A DNA stretch of 64,000 nucleotides from Mycolicibacterium confluentis (GCF_010729895.1 NZ_AP022612.1:3720001-3784000), one strand, 5' to 3'. Shown: positions 1-12,672, counted from the stretch's first letter. Translations and numbers: made by a program. The notes: a model not told the origin generated them from the sequence alone.

Positions 1-2
1 TC

Positions 3-1427
<1,425 letters not shown>

Positions 1428-1473
1428 TGCGGAATGCTGCACCCTGACCGCTTGCGAGGCAAGGACTTTCACC

Positions 1474-1752
1474 ATGGACCATGACGCCGACATCACCGAG
1501 GTCAGCGACGCCCGCGATCTGACGATCGACGATCCGACACCTCCGGTGCCCGAGCTCAGGATCCTCAAGGGCAACCCGACCGACGAGGAGGTGGCCGCAC
1601 TGGCCACCGTGCTGGCGGCGGCCTCCGGCGGTCAGCACGAGCTCGGACCGCAGGAACTCAACCTCTGGGGCCACCCGGTGGACAAGCTGCGGTACGGGTT
1701 CACCAGTTGGCAGCGGCTCACGCTGATGGAACGGACGCACATGCGCCGATGA
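1474..1752 (+). CDS. accE5: AccE5, epsilon subunit of acyl-CoA carboxylase
   Basis: Small (92 aa) non-catalytic subunit that stabilises the AccA3-AccD5 complex in actinobacteria. ATG at 1474 is preceded by GCAAGGA. The N-terminal ~30 residues are acidic and probably disordered. The C-terminal part has the family signature [18 protein letters not shown], followed by a basic/aromatic tail. The stop overlaps the maf start by 4 bp (ATGA), so accD5-accE5-maf reads as one operon, as in M. tuberculosis Rv3280-Rv3282. Confidence 0.93.
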   Translation: MDHDADITEVSDARDLTIDDPTPPVPELRILKGNPTDEEVAALATVLAAASGGQHELGPQELNLWGHPVDKLRYGFTSWQRLTLMERTHMRR

Positions 1753-2381
1753 CCCGGGTCGTCCTGGGTTCGGCCTCCAGCGGGCGACTGTCGGTGTTGC
1801 GCAACGCCGGCGTCGACCCGCTGGTCATCGTGTCCGGCGTCGACGAGGACGCCGTCATCGCGGCGCTCCCCGACGCCACTCCGGCCGCCGTGGTGGGCGC
1901 GCTCGCCGACGCCAAGGCCGACGAGGTGGTCACGCGACTGCCCGAGGAGGTCGCGGCGGACTGTGTCGTGATCGGCTGCGATTCGATGCTCCTGCTCGAC
2001 GGCAGGCTGTGCGGCAAGCCCGGCACCGCAGAGGCCGCGCAGAGCCAGTGGCGCGCGATGGCGGGACGCTCGGGTGAACTCCTCACCGGGCACTGCCTGA
2101 TCCGCATCGTCGACGGCCGCGTCCATTCGAGATACATCGAAACAGGCAGCACCACAGTGCATTTCGGCACGCCGAGCGAGGCCGACCTGGACGCCTACAT
2201 CGATCACGGTGAGCCCCTGGGCGTGGCCGGCGGGTTCACCCTGGACGGCCTGGGCGGGTGGTTCGTCGATCGGATCGACGGCGACCCGGCCAACGTCATC
2301 GGGCTGAGCCTGCCTCTGCTGCGTCGCCTGCTGCACCAGACCGGACTGTCGCCGTCTGCGCTGTGGCGCGTGGGCGGATGA
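1749..2381 (+). CDS. maf: Maf-family nucleoside triphosphate pyrophosphatase
   Basis: 210-residue Maf/Ham1-like house-cleaning pyrophosphatase, expected to hydrolyse non-canonical or modified NTPs; the older name is septum formation inhibitor. The start was chosen as the ATG at 1749 because it overlaps the accE5 stop (ATGA) and places [15 protein letters not shown] at the N-terminus, the phosphate-binding motif of the family. CDSMLLLDG and GKPGT in the middle carry the conserved catalytic and substrate-binding residues. It is the third gene of the accD5 operon, as in M. tuberculosis (Rv3282). Confidence 0.93.
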   Translation: MTRVVLGSASSGRLSVLRNAGVDPLVIVSGVDEDAVIAALPDATPAAVVGALADAKADEVVTRLPEEVAADCVVIGCDSMLLLDGRLCGKPGTAEAAQSQWRAMAGRSGELLTGHCLIRIVDGRVHSRYIETGSTTVHFGTPSEADLDAYIDHGEPLGVAGGFTLDGLGGWFVDRIDGDPANVIGLSLPLLRRLLHQTGLSPSALWRVGG

Positions 2382-2386
2382 CGCGC

Positions 2387-3349
2387 TCAGTTCCTCGGAA
2401 CCTCCACCGTCACGGCCAGGGCCCGGTGGTCTGAGCCGGGAACCGCGACCACCTCCACTGAGGTCGCACGGCATCCACGAGTGAGAACGTGGTCGATTCC
2501 GGAGAACGCCGGAACCGGCAGGTGGGCCGGAAAGGTCAGCGCCACACCCGATCCCGCCTGCCTCGCGGCGTCTTCGTAGCCGTCGGCCAACAGCTGCCGA
2601 AAGTTCCACATGTCCACGGTGGCGTTGAAGTCCCCGGCGACGACGACACAGCGTCCGGCCGAGGTGTCGGCCAGTCTGCGCAGTTCGGTCCGAATCTGCT
2701 CCAGATCACCTTTCCACTCCCGCACCGGTTTGGTCACCGGGTTCGCGGTGTGCACGACGAACAGAAGCACCGGCGACTGTGCACCGGGCACCGTGACCTC
2801 CGAGGTCAACGCGGGCATCGTGAAGTTCGTCAGCAGCCTCGACTCGGCCAATGGCGCACGGGCCCACAGGCCGATGCCACTGGACAGCGGAGCGGGATGG
2901 GTCGTGGCTTCCGGGAACTCCGTGTCCATCCCCGCCGCCACCAGGTCGTCGCGCATCCGGCGGGTGAGTTCCTCCACCGCGACGACGTCCGCGCGGTCAC
3001 GCACCGCTGCGACGAAGGCCTCGGCGTCGGCACCGCCGCGCCGCAGGTTGGCGGTCACCACCCTGACCGGCACGTTCCCGTCGTCCCCGGCCTCCCGACG
3101 GTCGGGGATGTACAGCGGGGCGTAGGACGCCACCAGGACGGCCACCAGCGCCCCGGACACCGTGGCCCACACCCACCGGCGCGCCACCAGGAACATCACC
3201 GCCGCGGGCACCGCGCAGGCCACCAGAATCGGCCAGAGAGCGCACAGAACGGCCGCTTCGACACTGCCCACCGGGACGAATCGAAACGGCGCCGCGACGG
3301 CCGCGATGAGCAGCAGGACCGCCCCAAGCACCGTCAGCAATGCACGCAT
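2387..3349 (-). CDS. Membrane-anchored endonuclease/exonuclease/phosphatase family protein
   Basis: 320 aa. The first ~95 residues form two or three hydrophobic segments. The rest is an EEP-superfamily domain: [15 protein letters not shown] (metal-binding Glu), VVAGDFNAT (catalytic Asp-Asn), GIDHVL and a closing GSDHRAL. These are the metal and catalytic residues of DNase I-like phosphodiesterases, so a divalent-metal hydrolase on the outer face of the membrane is likely. The substrate (nucleic acid, lipid or inositol phosphate) cannot be told from sequence. It converges on maf with 5 bp between stops and diverges from sseA. Confidence 0.85.
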   Translation of the reverse strand: MRALLTVLGAVLLLIAAVAAPFRFVPVGSVEAAVLCALWPILVACAVPAAVMFLVARRWVWATVSGALVAVLVASYAPLYIPDRREAGDDGNVPVRVVTANLRRGGADAEAFVAAVRDRADVVAVEELTRRMRDDLVAAGMDTEFPEATTHPAPLSSGIGLWARAPLAESRLLTNFTMPALTSEVTVPGAQSPVLLFVVHTANPVTKPVREWKGDLEQIRTELRRLADTSAGRCVVVAGDFNATVDMWNFRQLLADGYEDAARQAGSGVALTFPAHLPVPAFSGIDHVLTRGCRATSVEVVAVPGSDHRALAVTVEVPRN

Positions 3350-3432
3350 ACGTCCCGCCGTCTCGGAGAATCGGCCTCACCGTACCTGCGGCCCGCAACA
3401 CGCGCAGACCACCCACCGGTAGGCTCATTCCC

Positions 3433-4335
3433 GTGCCTCTGCCTGCAGATCCCAGCCCTGACCTCAAGGGCTATGCCCATCCCGAACGCCTGGTGACCGC
3501 CGACTGGCTGTCGGCTCACCTGGGCAGCAAGGGCCTGGCCATCGTCGAGTCCGATGAAGACGTCCTGCTCTACGACGTCGGCCACATACCCGGTGCGGTC
3601 AAGATCGACTGGCACACCGACCTCAACGACCCGGCGGTGCGCGACTACATCACCGGTGAGCAGTTCGCGGCGCTGATGGACCGCAAGGGCATCAGCCGGG
3701 ACGACACCGTGGTGATCTACGGCGATAAGAGCAACTGGTGGGCGGCCTACGCGCTGTGGGTGTTCACGCTCTTCGGCCACCCGGACGTGCGTCTGCTCAA
3801 CGGCGGCCGTGATCTGTGGATCTCCGACGGCCGCGACACCACCCTCGACGTGCCGTCCAGGACGTCGACGGGCTACCCCGTCGTTGAGCGCAACGACGCT
3901 CCCATTCGCGCGTTCAAGGACGACGTGCTGGCCTCGCTCGGCCGCGAGATCCTCATCGACGTGCGGTCACCTCAGGAGTACACCGGCGAGCGCACGCACA
4001 TGCCCGACTACCCCGAAGAGGGCGCGCTGCGCGGCGGGCACATCCCGTCCGCGATCTCGGTGCCGTGGGCCAAGGCCGCCGACGACCACGGCCGGTTCCG
4101 CTCCCGCGCCGAACTCGACGAGATCTACCGCTTCGCCACCGAGGGCGAACCCGGTCACCCCGTCACCGCGTACTGCCGCATCGGTGAGCGGTCAAGCCAC
4201 ACCTGGTTCGTACTGACGCACCTGCTGGGCCTGGACAACGTCCGCAACTACGACGGCTCGTGGACGGAATGGGGCAACACCGTGCGGGTGCCCATCGTGA
4301 CCGGCGAGCAGCCAGGGCACGCACCGACGTCATGA
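3433..4335 (+). CDS. sseA: SseA, rhodanese-type thiosulfate sulfurtransferase
   Basis: 300-residue tandem-rhodanese sulfurtransferase. The GTG at 3433 gives [20 protein letters not shown], which matches the start I recall for M. tuberculosis SseA (Rv3283); the frame is open further upstream but that part is not family-like. The inactive N-terminal rhodanese domain contains [14 protein letters not shown]. The C-terminal domain has [15 protein letters not shown] and the active-site loop [12 protein letters not shown], with the persulfide cysteine near residue 248. The stop overlaps the next gene (SufE-like) by 4 bp, suggesting sulfur is handed from one product to the other. Confidence 0.95.
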   Translation: MPLPADPSPDLKGYAHPERLVTADWLSAHLGSKGLAIVESDEDVLLYDVGHIPGAVKIDWHTDLNDPAVRDYITGEQFAALMDRKGISRDDTVVIYGDKSNWWAAYALWVFTLFGHPDVRLLNGGRDLWISDGRDTTLDVPSRTSTGYPVVERNDAPIRAFKDDVLASLGREILIDVRSPQEYTGERTHMPDYPEEGALRGGHIPSAISVPWAKAADDHGRFRSRAELDEIYRFATEGEPGHPVTAYCRIGERSSHTWFVLTHLLGLDNVRNYDGSWTEWGNTVRVPIVTGEQPGHAPTS

Positions 4336-4748
4336 GCATGCCCGCCGCCCTGGCCGAGGTGGTCTCCGACTTCGCCGAGGTCGATGGCCAGGACAAGCTG
4401 CAACTGCTGCTCGAGTTCGCCCAGGAACTGCCCGCGCTGCCCGCCGACCTCGAAGAGGCCGCCATGGAGCCGGTCCCCGAATGCCAGTCGCCCCTGTTCC
4501 TGCATGTCGACGCGAGCGATCCCGCGCACGTCAGGCTGTACTTCAGCGCGCCTCCCGAGGCGCCGACGACACGGGGCTTCGCGTCGATCCTGGCCACCGG
4601 ACTCGACGGGCACTCGAAGGACGACATCCTGGCCGTGCCCGACGACTTCTACACCGATCTGGGCCTCGCGAAGTTGATCAGTCCGCTCCGGCTGCGGGGG
4701 ATGTCGGCCATGCTGACCCGCATCAAACGCAGGCTGCGCGAGGCCTGA
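4332..4748 (+). CDS. SufE-like sulfur acceptor protein
   Basis: 138 aa, SufE/CsdE fold. ATG 4332 overlaps the sseA stop (ATGA). The acceptor cysteine is Cys51 in [10 protein letters not shown], the position where SufE carries the persulfide received from a desulfurase; [13 protein letters not shown] is the conserved C-terminal helix. No SufS-type desulfurase lies nearby, so SseA may be the donor (inference from coupling). Orthologous in position to M. tuberculosis Rv3284. Confidence 0.9.
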   Translation: MSMPAALAEVVSDFAEVDGQDKLQLLLEFAQELPALPADLEEAAMEPVPECQSPLFLHVDASDPAHVRLYFSAPPEAPTTRGFASILATGLDGHSKDDILAVPDDFYTDLGLAKLISPLRLRGMSAMLTRIKRRLREA

Positions 4749-4757
4749 GTTCTCTCC

Positions 4758-4817
4758 CCGCCGACGGCGCGACACTCCGCGCCGGTGTGTTCTGCGCCAC
4801 AGCTGAGTCGTCGGCGG
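4758..4817 (+). terminator. Nested hairpin after the SufE-like gene
   Basis: Inner perfect 7-bp stem CGGCGCG/CGCGCCG (4765-4771 with 4778-4784, loop ACACTC) lies inside an outer 8-bp stem CCGCCGAC/GTCGGCGG (4758-4765 with 4810-4817); the two share one base, so they may be alternative folds. No T-tract follows, as is common for mycobacterial terminators. It probably ends the sseA-sufE transcript. Confidence 0.55.
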
Positions 4818-6833
<2,016 letters not shown>

Positions 6834-6852
6834 CAGCACCGCTCCAGACTGT

Positions 6853-6890
6853 GACTGAGCCGCCCAGGTGAATTCCTGGGCGGCTCAGTC
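6853..6890. terminator. Perfect 16-bp bidirectional hairpin between accA3 and a convergent gene
   Basis: Arms at 6853-6868 (GACTGAGCCGCCCAGG) and 6875-6890 pair perfectly around the loop TGAATT. It lies 19 bp after the accA3 stop, and the second arm covers two bases of the stop codon of the convergent gene (stop 6889-6891). No U-run on either side. Position and strength suggest a shared terminator. Confidence 0.85.
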
Positions 6891-7614
6891 ATTGGAACGG
6901 GGTGGTGGCGAGCACGGCGCCGTCACCGGTGACCAGGCTGGTCTGCTGCAGTGTGGTGCCGAAGTACCGCGCTGTGGAGTCGACGGCGACGGGCGTCTCC
7001 GCGTGCTGTCGCGCCAGCACGACCCTGGCCAGATCCGCGAAGCTCACCTTGTCCGGTCCCCCGATGTTGACGACGCCGTTGCGGGGCGGGCCCACCGCGG
7101 CCCGGGCCACCGCGGCGGCCACCTCGGCCGCGGCGATCGGCTGGATCAGGGCATCCGGCGTCCGAACCTCACCGTTGATCGTCATCTCCGCGACGATCGC
7201 CTCGGCGAACTCCTGGAACTGCGTAGCCCGCACGATCGTGTACGGCAGGCCCGAACCGGTGATGATGCGCTCCTGTGCCACCTTGGCGCGCATGTAGCCA
7301 CTGTCCGGCAGGTCCTCGGCCCCCACGATGGACAGCGCGACGTAGTGCCCGACGCCCTGCTCAGACGCCGTGGCCGTCAGGTGGTTCGAGGACGTCGTGA
7401 AGAAGTCCAGCACCGCGTCATCGGCGAAGGACGGCGAATTGGTGACGTCGACGAGCGCGTCGGCGCCGGCCAGCGCGTCGGCCAGACCCGCCCCGGTGAG
7501 CACGTCGACACCGGTGTTTCGGGCCGCGGCGACGACCTCGTGGCCGTCGTCCTTCAGGATGTCGACGACCTGGCCGCCGATGAGGCCACTGGCCCCCAGC
7601 ACCGCGATCTTCAT
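6889..7614 (-). CDS. NAD(P)-binding NmrA/SDR-type protein
   Basis: 241 aa atypical short-chain dehydrogenase. The start was set at ATG 7614 because it gives MKIAVLGASGLIGGQVVDIL, a Rossmann GxxGxxG loop right at the N-terminus, with a good ribosome site (GAGGGGGAG) upstream; the frame is open further but without family sequence. The mid-region has SGLPYTIVRATQFQEF, typical of NmrA-like/atypical SDRs that lack the classical YxxxK dyad. Likely a nucleotide-binding oxidoreductase or redox sensor; substrate unknown. Confidence 0.8.
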   Translation of the reverse strand: MKIAVLGASGLIGGQVVDILKDDGHEVVAAARNTGVDVLTGAGLADALAGADALVDVTNSPSFADDAVLDFFTTSSNHLTATASEQGVGHYVALSIVGAEDLPDSGYMRAKVAQERIITGSGLPYTIVRATQFQEFAEAIVAEMTINGEVRTPDALIQPIAAAEVAAAVARAAVGPPRNGVVNIGGPDKVSFADLARVVLARQHAETPVAVDSTARYFGTTLQQTSLVTGDGAVLATTPFQ

Positions 7615-7690
7615 ACCGCTCCCCCTCACCACTGTGAAACCCCCCGCCCAGCGACGATACGACTCGAACCTGCGTGAGACGCTGTTGCCC

Positions 7691-8011
7691 ATGGATCCCG
7701 TCGAGATCAATGCCGGCGCTTGGTATCTGCGAGCACTGCGCGCCGACGAACGCATGGACGACCGCCCAGCCCTGGCCGAGATCGGCATCGCGGACCCGGA
7801 CTACGTCGCACAATCCGATCGACGCTGGTCGGACGACTCGCGGTACACCTGGGCCGTGTGCGAGCCGACGACCGGAGAGATGCTCGCCGAGGTGGCACTC
7901 GACGTCACCACCGGCGCCATCGCCCTTCGGGCGCGCCCAGGACATGAGGACGTCGCCGACACCGCGACACAGGCCGTGGGGCGGTTCGCCGGTGCGCTCG
8001 GCATAGGCTGA
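7691..8011 (+). CDS. Short GNAT-like protein
   Basis: 106 aa, ATG 7691. The N-terminus [20 protein letters not shown] and the later [19 protein letters not shown] resemble the first half (beta1 to beta4) of RimJ-type GNAT acetyltransferases. The acetyl-CoA pyrophosphate loop (Q/R-x-x-G-x-G/A) that should follow is not visible; the protein ends where that half would begin. It may be a natural half-domain or a remnant. Only 5 bp separate it from mdh, so the two probably share a transcript. Confidence 0.5.
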   Translation: MDPVEINAGAWYLRALRADERMDDRPALAEIGIADPDYVAQSDRRWSDDSRYTWAVCEPTTGEMLAEVALDVTTGAIALRARPGHEDVADTATQAVGRFAGALGIG

Positions 8012-8016
8012 CCGCT

Positions 8017-9012
8017 ATGCCGCAACGACCGCACATCGTCACTGTCACGGGGGCCGCCGGTCAGATCGGCTACGCGGCGCTGTTCCGGATCGCTGCGGGC
8101 GCCATGCTGGGCCGTGACACTCCAGTGGTGCTGCGCCTGCTCGAACTGCCGTCGGTGGTGCGGGCCGCAGAGGGGGTCGTGATGGAACTCGACGACGGCG
8201 CCTTCCCGCTGCTGGCCGGGACCGAGATCCACGACGATCCGCGTAAGGCCTTCGACGGGGTCGACGTCGCCCTGCTGATCGGCGCCAAACCACGCAGCAA
8301 GGGCATGGAACGGGCCGACCTGCTCAGCGCCAACGCACGGATCTTCGCCTCCGCGGGGGACGCGCTCAACGCCGGCGCCGGATCCGACGTGCGCGTGCTC
8401 GTGGTGGGCAACCCGGCCAACACCAACGCCCTGGTCGCGGCCGCGCACGCACCCGACATCCCGGCGCAGCGATTCACCGCGCTGACCCGCCTGGACCACA
8501 ACCGGGCCGTGGCCGCCCTGGCCCGGCACACCGGCGAACCTGTCACCGAGATCTCGCGGATGATCATCTGGGGCAACCACTCCCCCACGCAGTACCCGGA
8601 CCTGTTTCACGCCATCGTCGCGGGCCGCTCGGGCGCCGATTATGCGGCCGACACCCATTGGCTCACAGACGAGTTCATCCCCACGGTGGCTCGGCGCGGC
8701 ACCGCGATCATCGAGGCCCGTGGGGCCAGTTCGGCGGCGTCGGCGGCCAACGGCGCGATCGACCACGTCGACGACTGGGTGCACGGTACGCCGGATGACG
8801 ACTGGACATCAGTCGCACTGCCCTCACCTGGCGCCTACGGCGTCGACGAGGGTCTGGTGTGCTCGTTTCCGTGCCGGTCGGTCAACGGGCAATGGGAGAT
8901 CGTGGAAGGCCTTGACATCAACGCGTTCTCGCGTGCCCGGATCGACGCGTCGGTCGCCGAACTGCGCTCCGAACGCGACGCAGTGGCCGCGCTGGGTCTG
9001 CTGCCGAGCTGA
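8017..9012 (+). CDS. mdh: Malate dehydrogenase
   Basis: 331 aa NAD-dependent malate dehydrogenase of the cytosolic-type lineage, catalysing malate to oxaloacetate in the TCA cycle. ATG 8017. The N-terminal Rossmann motif [15 protein letters not shown] binds [19 protein letters not shown] is the substrate loop with its arginines; [10 protein letters not shown] follows. The catalytic Asp/His pair is in TRLDHNRA and [11 protein letters not shown]. Full length. It converges on the nucleotidyltransferase with adjacent stop codons. Confidence 0.95.
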   Translation: MPQRPHIVTVTGAAGQIGYAALFRIAAGAMLGRDTPVVLRLLELPSVVRAAEGVVMELDDGAFPLLAGTEIHDDPRKAFDGVDVALLIGAKPRSKGMERADLLSANARIFASAGDALNAGAGSDVRVLVVGNPANTNALVAAAHAPDIPAQRFTALTRLDHNRAVAALARHTGEPVTEISRMIIWGNHSPTQYPDLFHAIVAGRSGADYAADTHWLTDEFIPTVARRGTAIIEARGASSAASAANGAIDHVDDWVHGTPDDDWTSVALPSPGAYGVDEGLVCSFPCRSVNGQWEIVEGLDINAFSRARIDASVAELRSERDAVAALGLLPS

Positions 9013-9546
9013 CTATCGCTCGTCGATGTCCTGCCCCGAGGCCAGATCCGCGCATTCGACTTCGACGACATCGCCGCGCGCCCTGAGGAAGTCGCGGGCG
9101 CCGTGGTCACCATGCAGGCTCTCCCGGGCCGCGGGCCAGTGCCGGCACGCGATCGCCACGGGATGCCCTGGGCGCCCGTCGAATACGGCGCGCGCCACCC
9201 CGGACTCACCCTGCCCGGCCTGCAGAACCCGGGCGACGACGTCGGCGCCGACGTCGGGGGTGTCCACGACATGCAGCACCGCGACGTCGGCCCCCTCGGC
9301 AGCGAGCAGCCCGGCCCGCACCGAGGCGCTCATCCCGTCCGCCCAGTCGGCCGCGGTGACGGCGCGCGCGGGGGGCGGGACATCCACGTCGGCGGCGCCC
9401 AGCACCACGATAACGTCGTCGCAGCCACCGCGAGCCAGCGCATTCACGGCACGCTTGAGCCAATCACCTTCTTCGGCAACCACTTTCGGCATGCCATAGC
9501 GCTTACCGGCGCCCGCCGCCAGCAGCACGCCGGCGACCCGACTCAC
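9013..9546 (-). CDS. MobA-like nucleotidyltransferase coupled to sigF
   Basis: 177 aa. N-terminal VAGVLLAAGAGKRYGMPK is the nucleotide-binding signature of MobA/MocA/IspD-type transferases. VLHVVDTPDVGADVV holds the acidic residue normally coordinating Mg, and GRPGHPVAIACRHW matches the C-terminal motif of molybdenum-cofactor cytidylyl/guanylyl transferases (MocA-like). Its GTG start (9546) overlaps the sigF stop by 4 bp (GTGA), so it is translated from the rsbW-sigF message. Exact substrate uncertain. Confidence 0.8.
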   Translation of the reverse strand: MSRVAGVLLAAGAGKRYGMPKVVAEEGDWLKRAVNALARGGCDDVIVVLGAADVDVPPPARAVTAADWADGMSASVRAGLLAAEGADVAVLHVVDTPDVGADVVARVLQAGQGESGVARAVFDGRPGHPVAIACRHWPAARESLHGDHGARDFLRARGDVVEVECADLASGQDIDER

Positions 9547-10334
9547 TCCAACTGCTCGCGGAGCCGAGCCAACGCACGGGCCAGCAGTCGGGAGACGTGC
9601 ATCTGGGAGACGCCGACCCGCTCAGCGATCTGGGTCTGGGTCATGGACTCGAAGAAACGCAGCACCACGACCGTGCGCTCACGTTCCGGCAGGGATTCCA
9701 ACAAGGGCCGCAGCGCTTCTCGGTTCTCGATCTGATCGAGCGCCAGATCGACGTCACCGAGGCTGTCCGCGATCGCCGGGGCGTCCTCATCGCCTCCGCC
9801 ACCACCACTGTCGATGGAAAGGGTGTTGTAGGAACTGCCGGCGACCAGACCCTCGACCACCTCGTCGCGGTCCATCTCCAGTTCCGCGGCGAGTTCGCTG
9901 GCGGTCGGAGCGCGCCCGAGTCGCTGCGACAGTTCTGCGGTGGCGCTGCCGAGTCGCAGGTGAAGCTCCTTGAGCCGCCGCGGAACCTTCACCGACCAGC
10001 TGTTGTCCCGGAAGTGGCGCCGAACCTCGCCCATGATCGTCGGCACCGCGAACGACACGAAGTCTGATCCGGTGTCGACATCGAACCGGATCACGGCGTT
10101 CACCAGACCGACTCGGGCGACCTGCACCAGGTCGTCGCGTGGTTCGCCGCGGCCGTCGAACCGCCGGGCGATGTGATCGGCCAGAGGCAGGCAGCGTTCG
10201 ACGATGCTGTCGCGCTGACGTTGAAACTGCGCGGAATCGGCCTTCAGCTTCGCCAACTCCCGGAACATGTCGGGCACATCGGCATATTCAGAAGTCGATC
10301 GTGAAGACGACCCGCGGGACGCGGCTGGGCTCAC
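9543..10334 (-). CDS. sigF: SigF, general-stress RNA polymerase sigma factor
   Basis: 263 aa, close to the 261 aa of M. tuberculosis SigF. The GTG at 10334 was chosen because it overlaps the rsbW stop (GTGA), the usual coupling of anti-sigma and sigma genes; the longer open frame upstream lies inside rsbW. Region 2 contains DDLVQVARVGLVNAVIRFD and FVSFAVPTIMGEVRRHFRD; region 3 RAPTASELAAELEMDRDEV; region 4 ends with the helix-turn-helix MTQTQIAERVGVSQMHVSRL. Controlled post-translationally by RsbW. Confidence 0.96.
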   Translation of the reverse strand: MSPAASRGSSSRSTSEYADVPDMFRELAKLKADSAQFQRQRDSIVERCLPLADHIARRFDGRGEPRDDLVQVARVGLVNAVIRFDVDTGSDFVSFAVPTIMGEVRRHFRDNSWSVKVPRRLKELHLRLGSATAELSQRLGRAPTASELAAELEMDRDEVVEGLVAGSSYNTLSIDSGGGGGDEDAPAIADSLGDVDLALDQIENREALRPLLESLPERERTVVVLRFFESMTQTQIAERVGVSQMHVSRLLARALARLREQLE

Positions 10335-10783
10335 CTGCCCGGGCTCACTCTTCTCGTGGTCAACGCGATGCCGAACACCTGCTCGGCCCCATTGATCGAT
10401 CTGCCGTCGGTGAAGGTGCGCACGTCGTCTGTCAGCGACGTCAGCACATGCCAGCTGAAGCTTCCCGGGGTGAGGATGTCCTCGACGTTGAGCGTCGCGG
10501 TGGACACCTCCACCACCACCTCGGTCGGCCGTGGGTCGATGACCAGCACCAGAGTCGCACCCGGCCCCGCCGACCTGATGAGTCGCGTACACGCCTCGTC
10601 GACGGCCAACCGGAGATCGGCCACGGCGTCGAGGTCGAGATCCTCAAACGTGCCCATCGCGCCGATCACGGTGCGCACGGCGGCGAGGTTCTCCAACTGC
10701 GCGGCGACCCGCACTTCGATGGCGCTCTCGCTGCGAGCGGACCCGGTGTCGATGCGCGCCTCTGCGCCTTCGGCATTCGTCAT
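10331..10783 (-). CDS. rsbW: RsbW (UsfX), anti-SigF factor
   Basis: 150 aa GHKL-type ATP-binding protein that binds and inhibits SigF until released by anti-anti-sigma factors. ATG 10783. The helix LDLDAVADLRLAVDEACTRL corresponds to the N-box, followed by beta strands TLVLVIDPRPTEVVVEV. As I recall for mycobacterial UsfX, the usual N-box asparagine is not evident. Translationally coupled to sigF. The 190 bp upstream (10784-10973) has no gene; no convincing SigF-type promoter could be placed there. Confidence 0.92.
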   Translation of the reverse strand: MTNAEGAEARIDTGSARSESAIEVRVAAQLENLAAVRTVIGAMGTFEDLDLDAVADLRLAVDEACTRLIRSAGPGATLVLVIDPRPTEVVVEVSTATLNVEDILTPGSFSWHVLTSLTDDVRTFTDGRSINGAEQVFGIALTTRRVSPGR

Positions 10784-10973
10784 GTGTGGCCTCCCGGCGG
10801 TGTCGGGTTGAGGCTACCTGAGGCACTGGACCCGCTAGCCATGCCTGTGACCTCGGGTTTCGAATGAATCCGAGTCGGTGCTCAATGCGCTTTTCATCGT
10901 CGCATCACATACCCCGGATGCATGGGTGGCCAAACCGCCGAATTCCGCGGTCTCGCTCACATCCCGAGCGCAC

Positions 10974-11372
10974 TCAGCTCACGAGACCGGGGCCGGCGAT
11001 CGGCGGAAAACCCATCGTCAATGTCAGCAGCATGACCATCATGAGGAACCACCCCGCGCCCTGCCAGCCCCACCACGTGCCCTCGGCACGCCAGACCAGG
11101 TAGGTGCGCACGAACGCCCACACCGCCGAACCGAACAGGATGGCCGGGGCGAGCAGGCCGAGAAGGGTCCGCTGCGTGGCTCCACAGGCGACGGTGTCGA
11201 CGTCGGCGGCCGGACCGTTGCACGTGCTGGCCCACAGCGCCGCGATGATCAGCAGTGCAACACCCGCAATGGACGCGACGACGGCGAACCTGATGGCGGA
11301 TCGGACCTCATGGTCTTCCCTGCCCAGGTTGTCGCTGCGCCAACTCTGCTCTGTCCCGCGCATAGATCCCAT
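10974..11372 (-). CDS. Small integral membrane protein (Rv3289c-like)
   Basis: 132 aa. ATG 11372, preceded by GCGAGGA. After a polar N-terminus there are three hydrophobic stretches: IRFAVVASIAGVALLIIAAL, LLGLLAPAILFGSAVWAF and WFLMMVMLLTLTMGF. Its position next to rsbW-sigF matches the conserved membrane gene Rv3289c of M. tuberculosis. No catalytic motif; function unknown, though the constant link to sigF suggests a stress-related membrane role (inference). Confidence 0.75.
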   Translation of the reverse strand: MGSMRGTEQSWRSDNLGREDHEVRSAIRFAVVASIAGVALLIIAALWASTCNGPAADVDTVACGATQRTLLGLLAPAILFGSAVWAFVRTYLVWRAEGTWWGWQGAGWFLMMVMLLTLTMGFPPIAGPGLVS

Positions 11373-11437
11373 TGTCCTCGCCTTTTCTCAGGTGTTGGCG
11401 GATTCCCGAGCAGGCATGCGGATAAACGTCGTCGCCG

Positions 11438-12061
11438 TCACAGCCCCCGCTTGGCGGTGCGCACGGACTCCACCGCACCTGCCTCGCCGTCGAACTCCAC
11501 GCGGGCTTCGTCCCTGCCGAACAGCCAGATCAGCAGCTCACCCGGGGCGCCAGTGACGGTGACCTCAGGACCCGAACCCACCTTGGCCAGCGTGTCGCCG
11601 TCGCAGCAGCGCAGCGTCAGCCGAGCCGGCACCTTCGACAGGGCCAGCCGGGACAGCCTGGGCACCTGACGTCGCAGCGCCGACTCCGTCGCGGTGTCGA
11701 GTTCCCGGGGCTCCCAACCCGACTGCGCGCGCCGGACGTCTTCATGATGGACGAACATCTCGACGACGTTGACCACCGAATCCAGAAGCTTGAACGGGGA
11801 GAACAGGGGCGGCCCGGACGCCACCTGGTCCACGAGCCGGTCCCAGCCCGTCGTGGTCGCGATGCGGTCCTGAACCTTGGCGGTGTACCCCGCAAAGGGG
11901 GCCAACGCGATGCCGGGCGCGGCGTCGAGGCGGTGTTCTCGCAGCACCAGGTGCGCCGTGAGATCGCGCGCCGTCCATCCTGTGCAGAGCGTGGGCGCAT
12001 CAGGTCCCACCGCCTTGAGCGTTTCGACGAGCAGGGCACGTTCGGACTGGGCCACCGTCAT
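11438..12061 (-). CDS. Mycothiol-dependent/DinB-type metal-binding protein (TIGR03085-like)
   Basis: 207 aa. Start at ATG 12061 giving MTVAQSERALLVETL; a TTG four codons upstream is less likely. LCTGWTARDLTAHLVLREHR places the first metal-ligand His in the W-x-x-x-D-x-x-x-H context of the mycothiol-dependent maleylpyruvate isomerase N-terminal fold. EMFVHHEDVRRAQ supplies the HHEDVRR motif. The C-terminal part (VTVTGAPGELLIWLFGR) is the SCP-2-like tail. Probably a thiol-dependent metalloenzyme; the reaction is unknown. Confidence 0.8.
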   Translation of the reverse strand: MTVAQSERALLVETLKAVGPDAPTLCTGWTARDLTAHLVLREHRLDAAPGIALAPFAGYTAKVQDRIATTTGWDRLVDQVASGPPLFSPFKLLDSVVNVVEMFVHHEDVRRAQSGWEPRELDTATESALRRQVPRLSRLALSKVPARLTLRCCDGDTLAKVGSGPEVTVTGAPGELLIWLFGRDEARVEFDGEAGAVESVRTAKRGL

Positions 12062-12096
12062 GACTCCATGCAACCACAGCCCGCCGAGGTGAACGG

Positions 12097-12672
12097 ATGT
12101 CGGAGGTGACGCCTACGATCCGGTGCGTGTTGCGGGTCAAGGTGTATGCGGCGTTGGCCGTTGCCGCGGGCCTGGCCGCCCTTCTCACCGGAGCCCCACC
12201 GTGGGTCGCTCTCGTTGTGGCGGTCGCGGTCCCGTTGGTCGCGCTGGCTCTGCCCCGGTTCATCCGCGGGGCGGTGGCGGGTCTGCGGACACCGAGCCCG
12301 CGGGAACGGCCTGCGGAGTCGATGTCGGGCCTGGAGTTCGAGGACTACGTGGCGCGGGTCGCCCGGGGCTGCGGTGTGCCCGTCATCATGACGCCGCTGT
12401 CCGGCGACTGGGGTGTCGATCTGATCGTCGGCCGGCGCCCCAATCGGGTTGCGATTCAATGCAAACGACAGTCGCGGCCCGTCGGGCCGGGGGCCGTGCA
12501 GGAGGTGGTGGCCGGCGCCCCGATGCAGGACTGCATGAGCACCATGGTGGTGTCGAACCAGCCGTTCACCCCGGCCGCGCAGAAGTTGGCCGAACTGCAT
12601 GGCTGCACCCTCGTGGGCGGCCCGGATCTGCCGTACCTGCACCACACGATCCGCAGGCTCACCTCAGGCTGA
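12097..12672 (+). CDS. Membrane-anchored restriction endonuclease-like (Mrr_cat) protein
   Basis: 191 aa. Two closely spaced hydrophobic helices (residues ~14-32 and ~38-54) anchor a C-terminal Mrr-type PD-(D/E)xK domain: SGLEFEDYVARVARGCG, the catalytic Asp in SGDWGVDLIVG, and QCKRQ supplying the Gln-x-Lys. TMVVSNQPFTPAAQKLAELH is the conserved end of the fold. Such membrane-tethered nuclease domains are widespread but poorly characterised; no methylase or helicase partner lies next to it. It converges on lat with a 9-bp overlap of coding sequence. Confidence 0.8.
   Translation: MSEVTPTIRCVLRVKVYAALAVAAGLAALLTGAPPWVALVVAVAVPLVALALPRFIRGAVAGLRTPSPRERPAESMSGLEFEDYVARVARGCGVPVIMTPLSGDWGVDLIVGRRPNRVAIQCKRQSRPVGPGAVQEVVAGAPMQDCMSTMVVSNQPFTPAAQKLAELHGCTLVGGPDLPYLHHTIRRLTSG

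Noticed and set aside
10784..10870. SigF-type promoter (GGTTT-N16-GGGTA) before rsbW
   Set aside because: Only a weak GGCTA-N16-AGGTA was found on the minus strand; too far from the consensus.
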